Below, in pieces: positions 1-5,219 of a stretch of 6,866 bases of DNA. The DNA is taken from positions 1 to 6,866 of the forward strand of contig JAJRTK010000112.1 of the NCBI GenBank assembly GCA_024278345.1, written 5' to 3'. The translations under genes and the position numbers were made by a program. This DNA comes from a bacterium (lineage in GTDB: Bacteria > CSSED10-310 > JAJRTK01). The notes under the pieces were generated by a model. The model saw only the letters and a program-made list of their open reading frames with translations, ran no database searches and had not been told where the DNA came from. The stretch's first letter is position 1; each line of letters begins with the position of its first letter.

Positions 1-945
1 AAGCGGGGAGCCTTTTCCCGAACTTTCGACTGGATTGTCATCGACGAGGCCTCCCAGATCCTGGTGCCTCAAGCCCTCCTGGCCCTGGTTCACGGAAAGG
101 GAAACACCCTTCTGGCCGGCGACGAGCGCCAACTCCCTCCGGTGATCCTCGGGAGATCTGTTTCCTCGGAAAGGTCGGTGTACCCGGAGATGGTCTCGGA
201 AAATCTCACGGTACGGGCAGGGGGTGTGGCCGGTGTTTCGAGGCTCGATCCTGGTCGTTCGATTCTCGGCCTTTTGGGGGATCTCCACGGCTCCCGGCAC
301 CGCGTGCGCCTCGACGTCAGCTACCGGATGAACCGGGAACTCTGCGCCTTTCCCAGCCAGACCTGGTATGACGGTGATCTCCAACCTGCCCCCGGAAACG
401 CCGAAACCCGGCTTCTTCTTCCCGGCCTGATCCGCCGCGATTTCATTGCAAGGGCTCTCGATCCTCAGAAGCCGTGTACACTCGTCCTTCTGGAGCAGGT
501 CGGTCCCGGTCTTGGCGGCGAGGTGGAGCTCATGACCGAAATGGCGAGACGCCTCATGCAGGAGCAGGGATTGGGTGCTCACCGCCTCGCTCTCATCACA
601 CCGCACCGCGCCAGAAACAGCGCGATCCAGGAGCGTCTTGGCCAGCTCCTGGGGAACTCGATTTCACTTCCCGTCATCGACACGGTGGAAAGGCTCCAGG
701 GAAGCGAGCGGGATGTCATCCTGACGGCAATCGTGGGAGGAAGCGCTGACGAGAGCCCCTTTCTCAACGATCCCCATCGCTTCAACGTCGTCATCACCAG
801 GGCCCGGACAAAACTCGTAGTCATCGGCAGCCAAGAGCTTTTTTCCAGGGTTCCTCGATGGGAGGCGGCGCTTTCTCGAAACGCCTGTTTTCACGAATTC
901 CGCCGCGCTTGCCGCGCCAATCATGCCCTCTTCGAGGTCTGGTAA
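1..945 (+). CDS. UPF1/Dna2-like superfamily 1 DNA/RNA helicase, C-terminal part (5' truncated by window edge)
   Basis: The reading frame is open from base 1, so the gene starts outside the window; 314 residues are visible. They hold the second half of an SF1B helicase motor in the right order. Residues 15-19 are DEASQ (motif II, Walker B), 40-48 GDERQLPPV (motif III), 107-113 SYRMNRE followed by a FPS...YDG stretch (the UPF1-type QYRM block), 197-206 ALITPHRARN (motif IV), 227-242 DTVERLQGSERDVILT (motif V) and 261-269 FNVVITRAR (motif VI, arginine finger). Walker A must lie upstream and cannot be checked. Family knowledge: such proteins use ATP to unwind or translocate on DNA or RNA, and bacterial members are often large, multi-domain and sometimes fused to nuclease modules. 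The protein ends about 45 residues after motif VI, so no C-terminal extra domain is present. The exact substrate is unknown. The next gene on this strand starts 167 bases later, so co-transcription is possible but unproven. Confidence 0.93.
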   Translation, partial: KRGAFSRTFDWIVIDEASQILVPQALLALVHGKGNTLLAGDERQLPPVILGRSVSSERSVYPEMVSENLTVRAGGVAGVSRLDPGRSILGLLGDLHGSRHRVRLDVSYRMNRELCAFPSQTWYDGDLQPAPGNAETRLLLPGLIRRDFIARALDPQKPCTLVLLEQVGPGLGGEVELMTEMARRLMQEQGLGAHRLALITPHRARNSAIQERLGQLLGNSISLPVIDTVERLQGSERDVILTAIVGGSADESPFLNDPHRFNVVITRARTKLVVIGSQELFSRVPRWEAALSRNACFHEFRRACRANHALFEVW

Positions 946-956
946 TCATTGATCGG

Positions 957-990
957 CGCAGCGCTCCTCCCGCCATTGCTCAGCGCTGCG
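957..990. repeat. 9-bp perfect inverted repeat in the helicase-GT gap
   Basis: CGCAGCGCT at 957-965 is exactly complementary to AGCGCTGCG at 982-990, with a 16-base loop. Two further G-T pairs could extend the stem outward. It starts 11 bases after the helicase stop codon. No T-run follows, so it is not a typical intrinsic terminator. It could be a processing or mRNA-stabilising hairpin or an extragenic palindrome. The rest of the gap (991-1112) is pyrimidine-rich, with no other gene seen. Confidence 0.5.
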
Positions 991-1100
991 TTCCTCTCGC
1001 ATCGGCACGACCCGCGCTTCCGGCGCGAGTTGCCCCCGTCCGCCGCTGCTCGCCATCTTCGCCTCTCTTGCCATCGGTTCTCCCCCAGAAACCTCCCACC

Positions 1101-1104
1101 GGAG
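1101..1104 (+). promoter_or_regulatory. Ribosome binding site supporting the TTG start of the GT4 gene
   Basis: GGAG at 1101-1104 lies 8 bases before a TTG at 1113. That TTG is where the conserved N-terminal beta strand of the glycosyltransferase begins. No ATG or GTG codon occurs in this frame between 858 and that point, so this site decides the start. Confidence 0.55.
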
Positions 1105-1112
1105 ATTCCTCC

Positions 1113-2198
1113 TTGTTTCTCATCGCCCACAACGCATCCCCCCTCCTTGGCGGCGGAGAAATCTGGCTAGCCCGCCTTCTCTCCGGTCTCCAAAGGCGAG
1201 GCCACCGAACCCTCGCCCTCTGCGCGACGAGCCCCATCGTCCAAGAGATGGAGCGTCACGGCGTCCCGGCCAGGATCTTTCGGATCGCTGGGGACGCCAT
1301 GTTCCCCGACGCAATCCGGTTCGCCTGGCTCCTGCGTCGGCTGGCTCCCGACGCCCTTCTTTTCACCACCTTCAAAAAGGCATGGCTGGGCGGATTGGGG
1401 GCTCGACTGGCCCGGGTTCCCCGCATCCTCCTCCGGATCGCCATCTCCGGTGTCACCGCGCGAAACTTCACCTACCGCGTCGCCGCTGGAAAGTTCTGCC
1501 ATCGCATCGCCATCAACGCCGAAGAGATCCGAGCGCCCCTTCTCCAGTCTCTCCCGGGCTTGGCTCCCGAGAGGATAGTCCTCATCCACGACGGCGTGCC
1601 CCATCCGCTTCCGACAAAACCGCCAGGCGCCGTGAAACGCGAGCTGGCCATTCCGGAAACCTCTCCCGTCATCGGCGCCGTGGCCCGGATCGTCCGGCAA
1701 AAGCGGTTCGACCGTCTGATGAAGGCCCTGGCCCGGCTTCCCGGAGTCCACGGCCTCCTGGCCGGAGAAGGCCCCGAACGTGCTCCCCTCATGGCCATGG
1801 CCCGAAAAAACGGCCTCGCCCATCGGTTGCACCTTCCTGGATTCCGCCGGGACGTGGGAGACGTTTTGTCCGCTCTCGACCTCTTTGTCGTCTGCTCGGA
1901 TCGGGAGGGGATGGCCAACTCCATGCTGGAGGCCATGGCTGTCGGAATCCCGGTCATCAGTACTCCGGTGAGTGGAGCTTTCGGTGCTCTGTCGCCCCGG
2001 GGAGGAGAAAGGGAAGCCGGCCGGATCGTGGGATTCGGGCAAAACGAATTGACAGCCGGGATCCGCGAGCTTCTGGGCTCCCCCGAGCTACGAAGAAGAC
2101 TGGCGGACCATGGCCACCGCCGATTCGAGGAAGAGTTTTCTTTCGAGCGAATGCTCCATCGCTGGGAAGTGCTGCTTCACTGGTCATCCCCACGATAG
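1113..2198 (+). CDS. Glycosyltransferase family 4 (GT-B fold), probable cell-surface glycan synthesis
   Basis: From the TTG at 1113 the protein is 361 residues, the usual size of a GT4 enzyme. The N-terminal Rossmann half begins FLIAHN with the glycine-rich GGGE loop at 13-16. The C-terminal half has LIHDGV (157-162), [13 protein letters not shown] (188-200), GEGPERAPL (218-226), HLPGFRRDV (240-248) and [19 protein letters not shown] (262-280). In that last block E265 and E273 form the EX7E motif that binds the nucleotide-sugar donor. Family knowledge: these retaining enzymes move a sugar from an NDP-sugar to a lipid or glycan acceptor at the cytoplasmic face of the membrane. Donor and acceptor cannot be read here, and no neighbouring polysaccharide genes help. 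The frame stays open back to an ATG at 858, inside the helicase gene. That start would add 85 proline/arginine/serine-rich residues with no family resemblance, so I prefer the TTG. The 3' end overlaps queD on the other strand by 22 bases. Confidence 0.88.
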   Translation: MFLIAHNASPLLGGGEIWLARLLSGLQRRGHRTLALCATSPIVQEMERHGVPARIFRIAGDAMFPDAIRFAWLLRRLAPDALLFTTFKKAWLGGLGARLARVPRILLRIAISGVTARNFTYRVAAGKFCHRIAINAEEIRAPLLQSLPGLAPERIVLIHDGVPHPLPTKPPGAVKRELAIPETSPVIGAVARIVRQKRFDRLMKALARLPGVHGLLAGEGPERAPLMAMARKNGLAHRLHLPGFRRDVGDVLSALDLFVVCSDREGMANSMLEAMAVGIPVISTPVSGAFGALSPRGGEREAGRIVGFGQNELTAGIRELLGSPELRRRLADHGHRRFEEEFSFERMLHRWEVLLHWSSPR

Positions 2199-2539
2199 AC
2201 GCATCCCGCGGTGCAAGTCTCCCGGACGATCACGGCGGACAAAGCGGGCAATCGGGGTTTGACTTTCCGCCAGACCCACCGCGCCAGGTTTTCGCTGGTA
2301 GGATTCTCCAGCCCTTCGACGTCATTCAGGTAGTGGTGATCCAATTGCCGGTAAAATGGCTCGAATGCGGCCTTGACTTCGGCAAAATCCAGGACCCAAC
2401 CCTCCGGTTCCAAAAGGCCACCCCGAACCCGGAGTTCGATTCGAAACGAATGGCCGTGGAGCCGGGAACACTTGTGGCTCGCGGGAAGGTTAGGCAAACG
2501 GTGAGCAGCTTCAATCCGAAATTCTTTATAGATTTCCAT
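2177..2539 (-). CDS. queD: 6-carboxy-5,6,7,8-tetrahydropterin synthase
   Basis: The 120-residue protein closely follows E. coli QueD, with an offset of three residues. It converts 7,8-dihydroneopterin triphosphate to 6-carboxytetrahydropterin, the step after GTP cyclohydrolase I in the pathway to preQ0, queuosine and other 7-deazaguanines. Zinc ligands are H13, H28 and H30 (EAAHRL and RLHGHS). Catalytic residues are C24 (SHKCSRL), D67-H68 (LDHHYLND) and E107 (RETCTAGC), matching Cys27, Asp70, His71 and Glu110 of the E. coli enzyme. [13 protein letters not shown] (76-88) is the other family signature. All key residues are present, so it should be active. The frame is open 29 codons further upstream, but homology begins at the ATG at 2539. 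The ribosome binding site is weak: a GGAA about 11 bases upstream. No queC, queE or queF lies nearby. The gene converges on and overlaps the glycosyltransferase gene, with no terminator between them. Confidence 0.96.
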   Translation of the reverse strand: MEIYKEFRIEAAHRLPNLPASHKCSRLHGHSFRIELRVRGGLLEPEGWVLDFAEVKAAFEPFYRQLDHHYLNDVEGLENPTSENLARWVWRKVKPRLPALSAVIVRETCTAGCVYRGDDQ

Positions 2540-2719
2540 GAAAAAACTAGTTCCAATGGGAAAGCGACCCCAAGCAAAGGTTGGGAACACCATTTCGAGG
2601 CAACTGTTACAACCGAACGGTGCCAAAAAAACAACGTTTTCAAAACCAATATTCTTACCACGGACTGTAGCGGGACAATCTGAGGCACGTTGGCAGCAAG
2701 ATCAGGGAGCCCCGCCGAA

Positions 2720-2755
2720 GGCGTGGGCGCGGTCAAACCCGTTCTACCGCACGCC
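2720..2755. repeat. Bulged 10-bp hairpin in the queD divergent region
   Basis: GGCGT (2720-2724) and GCGGT (2729-2733) pair with ACCGC (2746-2750) and ACGCC (2751-2755). This leaves a four-base bulge and a 12-base loop. A second stem lies just downstream: TCCGC (2764-2768) with GCGGA (2786-2790), enclosing CCG (2773-2775) with CGG (2782-2784). Two neighbouring stems in a gene-free GC-rich patch suggest a structured RNA or leader, on whichever strand is transcribed. No known RNA family is recognised. Confidence 0.4.
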
Positions 2756-2830
2756 AGGTCATGTCCGCCCGTCCGTGACGTCGGTGCGGATGATGGGTCG
2801 ATCGCCACAACGGGCCTATGGTAGGAATTT

Positions 2831-2869
2831 ATGGAAAAATTACCCAACGGCGTTCCTTGTAAGGGGTAG
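2831..2869 (+). other. Possible 12-codon leader ORF followed by a hairpin
   Basis: An ATG at 2831, preceded by AGGA at 2823-2826, opens a 12-codon frame (MEKLPNGVPCKG) that stops with TAG at 2867-2869. The hairpin AGCGGA (2868-2873) with TCCGCT (2888-2893) begins on that stop codon. The ribosome binding site of the next gene follows at 2916-2922. This order resembles a translated leader controlling a downstream gene. The peptide has no run of a single amino acid that would name a signal, and short ORFs of this size arise by chance. Confidence 0.25.
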
Positions 2870-2915
2870 CGGAAAGTTTTTCGTTTCTCCGCTCTTCGGC
2901 AGCTTGGAGTCGCCC

Positions 2916-2922
2916 GGGAGGG
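2916..2922 (+). promoter_or_regulatory. Strong ribosome binding site for the acidic-protein gene
   Basis: GGGAGGG lies 8 bases before the GTG at 2931. This near-consensus site decides the start of a frame that is otherwise open about 390 bases further upstream. The next in-frame ATG (2988) has no comparable site. Confidence 0.75.
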
Positions 2923-2930
2923 TTTCTCTC

Positions 2931-3905
2931 GTGTCCCCCTATCACACGGAAGTGTTTGGGAAGTTCCGCATCGAGCCTTGTCTCTCAATGGAACAAGTCG
3001 TTTACCTGCGGGGGTTTGCTCAGACTCTAAGGGTTCGCCGCGATCCGGAGCTCATTCGGTTCCTTTCCTCGAAGGGCGAAGTCGATGACTCTCTGCGTCT
3101 CTCCGCTGGTATCGTCTCTCTTGGCGCCTTCGGCGAGTTTTTCGTGCCTGCCCCGGGTGCTCCCGCCCCCGCTCACGACCCCACAGTCATCGAGACAACC
3201 TTGCCTCCTAATACACTGCCTTGCCTCACCTGTCCCTGGCTTCCCACCCAAGATGGAGCTTTCCTGGTCTGGAGCGGGAATGGGACCTGCGGCCATCTCC
3301 CCGAATGGCTCTGTTACATGCTTCTCAACTTCTTTTATCCATGGGACCGGGATCTTGTTGGCTCGATCTACTGGCAGGGAGATGATTGCCTCGATCTGGG
3401 GATTATTCACGTCGATCCCATGGGAATCTGCATTGACGAAGTGAATACGCCAGACGAAGAGATCACGGCCTTTTTCCCGGTCGACGACGACGATCTCGAA
3501 GATGCTCCTCTACCGTGGGAAACAGGTGACTGGGAAGAAAGCGACGATTCCTCCATCAACGTGGTTGGCCTGTTCCGCCGACATGAAATCCCACTCTGGG
3601 AACCAGAGCAGGAGGATTGGACTCCCGCATCTCAGGAAGAGTGCTCCGGTACGGAGGCCCTCGCCGATCATCACGTTCTGAATCCGCCCGATTCCAACGT
3701 GATGATGGAGTTCTTTGCTGAAATCATCTGCCATCTGGACCTGGAAAGCGACGCCGGTCTCTTAAACTCGCTTTACGAATTCCAGAACATGCTTGACTTA
3801 CTTCTTGTCCGCGCCATGGAGGAAACCCATCCCGAAACCCTGCTCCGCCTCGAAATGCTCCTGGAAGCTGTCAGGGACTTCATCGAATATCTGGAAGAGA
3901 GCTAG
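2931..3905 (+). CDS. Uncharacterised acidic protein, 324 residues, with a strongly acidic C-terminal extension
   Basis: I do not recognise a characterised function. The GTG start is set by the GGGAGGG site. Residues 1-170 look like a compact domain: SPYHTEVFGKFRIE at 2-15, a helix ending LRVRRDPE (33-40), GEFFV (68-72), CPWLPTQDGAFLVW (101-114), EWL...FFYPW (125-138) and IYWQGDDCLDLGIIHV (146-161). From memory, this series (YHTEV, TRR.KRDPE, PT.DG, PW, WQG.D, D.G.I.V) recalls an unnamed hypothetical protein found in assorted bacteria and phages; that is recall, not a search result. Residues 171-324 appear to be an added part. They start with a very acidic linker (DDDD at 185-188, then many E, D and W residues) and end in a leucine-rich acidic helical segment (255-324). 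No signal peptide or membrane segment is seen, so it is probably cytoplasmic. The stop shares the CTAG at 3902-3905 with the opposing gene. Confidence 0.8.
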   Translation: MSPYHTEVFGKFRIEPCLSMEQVVYLRGFAQTLRVRRDPELIRFLSSKGEVDDSLRLSAGIVSLGAFGEFFVPAPGAPAPAHDPTVIETTLPPNTLPCLTCPWLPTQDGAFLVWSGNGTCGHLPEWLCYMLLNFFYPWDRDLVGSIYWQGDDCLDLGIIHVDPMGICIDEVNTPDEEITAFFPVDDDDLEDAPLPWETGDWEESDDSSINVVGLFRRHEIPLWEPEQEDWTPASQEECSGTEALADHHVLNPPDSNVMMEFFAEIICHLDLESDAGLLNSLYEFQNMLDLLLVRAMEETHPETLLRLEMLLEAVRDFIEYLEES

Positions 3906-4369
3906 CTCTTGGTCAGCTTCGCCTTGAGCATGGCGAGTTCATCTTCCACGGCCTGCTCCTTTTCTTCCCGGAGCATTTGTCCCTCCAACGCGGCGTCGGG
4001 CCCAAGCAGTTCCTCGAACTGGTGGAGCAAAGCCTTGGCATTGGTGAACGGTACTGCTTCACTTTTTTGTTTGAGCTTGCCTTGGAGGACTTCGACTTTC
4101 GCTTCGAGGGCCATTTTTTCTGCCTTGAGGCGGGCCGCATCGGAACGGAAGAGCTGAACCTTACGGCCAGCAACCTCGGCAAGCTCTTGGTGGGAGCTTT
4201 TCTCCGCGATCTGATGTCGCCGTTCCCAAGCAATGACCTCCTGGAGCTTTTCTTGGAACTCCCGGTCAAGCTTGTGGAGGGTTTTGACGTAAGCCAGGAC
4301 GTATTCGCGTGCCTGAGCATAGTCCATGCCGTGGAGACTGAGCTCTGGATCTTCGTAACCGTCAATCAT
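3902..4369 (-). CDS. Coiled-coil protein, 155 residues, coupled to the response regulator; possibly PspA-like
   Basis: Function is not established. Nearly the whole chain is charged and helical. A long coiled coil covers about residues 17-103, rich in K, E, Q and regularly spaced L, V and A. A break follows at VPFTNAKALLHQFEELLGPDA (106-126), then a second short helix ends VEDELAMLKAKL (141-152). The pattern AWERRHQIAEKSSHQELAE (47-65), the second coil half and the final EDELAxLKAKL recall PspA/IM30 phage-shock proteins, which bind membranes and remodel them under stress. However, 155 residues is shorter than the usual 220 or so, and the N-terminal amphipathic helix of PspA is not evident, so this is a suggestion only. 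No signal peptide or membrane segment is seen. The ATG overlaps the regulator's TGA in an ATGA, a classic sign of translational coupling, so the two products are probably made together and may act together. Confidence 0.83.
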   Translation of the reverse strand: MIDGYEDPELSLHGMDYAQAREYVLAYVKTLHKLDREFQEKLQEVIAWERRHQIAEKSSHQELAEVAGRKVQLFRSDAARLKAEKMALEAKVEVLQGKLKQKSEAVPFTNAKALLHQFEELLGPDAALEGQMLREEKEQAVEDELAMLKAKLTKS

Positions 4370-5121
4370 GGCATCGCCTCGTGGGAGGCCGGCGAGTTCT
4401 CGGACTGCCGGTCATGGGACGTGTTGGAAGTGAAGCTTCCCGCCAGCACACACTCGATCATTTCGGAGTGAAGGCGTCGAATCAGGGCAGCCACAATCTC
4501 TTTGATGTTGGGGCGATGGACGTAGGGAGTGTAGTCGATGGTTTTTTCCCCGAGTTTTTTTCGATTCGCCGTGGCTCGGACCACAACCTTTGGCTCTCGG
4601 GAACCCAAATCCCTGGTCACAATGAGATATTGTAAGTTGCCCACCATCACGGAATCGGTCAGCTCTGCCGGAGGGCCGCTCGCTGCCTTGTTCCGAACCC
4701 CTTCAACCTCCTGATCATCCTGGCTGGGTCCGTACCGTCGGTCGAGTTCAATTTTGCGCATGCTGACGCCTGTTTCGACGATCTCCGCCAGCTCGTCAGC
4801 GCGAAAGGGTTTCGATATATAGTCCGAAGCACCAGCTTTCATCAACGTCACGGCGACCTTTTCCGAGCCTTTGCCAGTCATGATGATGACGTAGGTGGCC
4901 GGCCAGTGGAGCTTGATCTCTCGAAGCACCTCCAAGCCGTTCATCCGCGGCATCATATAATCGAGAAGCACGATGTCGGCCCGGATTTTTTCCATGACCT
5001 TGAGCCCGTCTTCCCCATCGTAGGCCGAGTGGATCTCGTAGTCGGAATTATCTTGAAGGAGCACCGTCACCAGCTCAACGATGGGTTTCTCGTCGTCTAT
5101 GAGGAGAATTTTCGTGGTCAT
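4366..5121 (-). CDS. Response regulator with CheY-like receiver and unrecognised C-terminal output region
   Basis: The product is 251 residues. Residues 1-122 form a complete receiver domain: acidic pair D9-D10 in LLIDDEKP, phosphoacceptor D54 in VLLDYMMPRMNG, T82 in IMTGKG, and K104 in YISKPF. Phosphorylation from a histidine kinase is therefore expected. After a hydrophilic linker (about 123-155) comes a region from 155 to 228: LTDSVMVGNLQYLIV, then KVVVRATANRKKLGEKTIDYTPYV, then a helix NIKEIVAALIRRLHSEMIECVLAG. I recognise no HTH, GGDEF, EAL, HD-GYP or PilZ motif in it, so it is probably not a DNA-binding regulator. The last 20 or so residues look disordered. The ATG at 5121 has AAGGTG at 5132-5127 (minus strand), five bases before the start, and homology begins there; the 28 upstream in-frame codons are rejected. 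No kinase gene is in the window. It overlaps the coiled-coil gene by four bases. Confidence 0.92.
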   Translation of the reverse strand: MTTKILLIDDEKPIVELVTVLLQDNSDYEIHSAYDGEDGLKVMEKIRADIVLLDYMMPRMNGLEVLREIKLHWPATYVIIMTGKGSEKVAVTLMKAGASDYISKPFRADELAEIVETGVSMRKIELDRRYGPSQDDQEVEGVRNKAASGPPAELTDSVMVGNLQYLIVTRDLGSREPKVVVRATANRKKLGEKTIDYTPYVHRPNIKEIVAALIRRLHSEMIECVLAGSFTSNTSHDRQSENSPASHEAMP

Positions 5122-5205
5122 GATCGCACCTTCATTTGCCAATAGGTCGGCTCCGCCACAGTTCCAGTCAGCCACACCAACCCGCCGCCGCCCGGTCCAA
5201 GTCAA

Positions 5206-5219
5206 CGGGGGTTACCCCG
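5206..5219. other. Small GC hairpin spanning the SDR stop codon
   Basis: CGGGG (5206-5210) pairs with CCCCG (5215-5219) around a four-base loop that contains most of the SDR stop codon TAA (5214-5212, minus strand). There is no T-run on either side, so it would be at most a weak pause or mRNA 3'-end structure between the SDR and the response regulator. Confidence 0.3.

Larger units (their letters stand above)
2540..2930. other. 391-base divergent intergenic region between queD and the acidic-protein gene
   Basis: The region must hold promoters for both flanking genes. The part near queD (about 2540-2665) is visibly AT-richer and includes the 11-base palindrome GTTTTCAAAAC at 2636-2646, a possible operator. 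The middle (about 2665-2820) is GC-rich with nested complementary segments listed separately. The part near 2931 has a short leader-like ORF and a hairpin. A frame is open on the plus strand from an ATG at 2538 through to 3905. Its first 131 codons encode basic, low-complexity sequence, and 2538 has no ribosome binding site, so I treat that extension as non-coding. I looked for a preQ1 riboswitch, tmRNA, SRP RNA and RNase P RNA and found no convincing match. Promoter hexamers are only weak, for example TTGTCC with AAGAAT 16 bases on, on the minus strand at about 2678-2651. Confidence 0.5.

Noticed and set aside
1167-2042. 291-codon minus-strand frame within the glycosyltransferase
   Set aside because: It is antisense to a clear GT4 gene. 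The product is low-complexity and without family motifs, as is common for GC-rich antisense frames.
2535-2560. preQ1 riboswitch suggested by AAAAAACTAG near queD
   Set aside because: The motif is on the plus strand, opposite to queD, overlaps the queD start region, and lacks the upstream stem and C-rich loop of preQ1 aptamers.
2661-2820. tmRNA, RNase P, SRP RNA or cobalamin riboswitch in the divergent region
   Set aside because: The conserved core motifs of these RNAs (T-loop, P4 core, SRP apical loop, B12 box with its partner elements) were not found on either strand.
2538-2930. N-terminal extension of the acidic protein from the ATG at 2538
   Set aside because: The extension encodes basic, low-complexity sequence, has no ribosome binding site and overlaps the queD start, while a strong GGGAGGG site supports the GTG at 2931.
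3977-4471. 164-codon plus-strand frame opposite the coiled-coil gene
   Set aside because: It is the complement of two well-supported minus-strand genes that are joined by an ATGA overlap, and it has no domain of its own.
5122-5205. Upstream 28-codon extension of the response regulator
   Set aside because: Receiver homology starts at the ATG at 5121, which has its own AAGGTG site. The extension resembles no receiver N-terminus.
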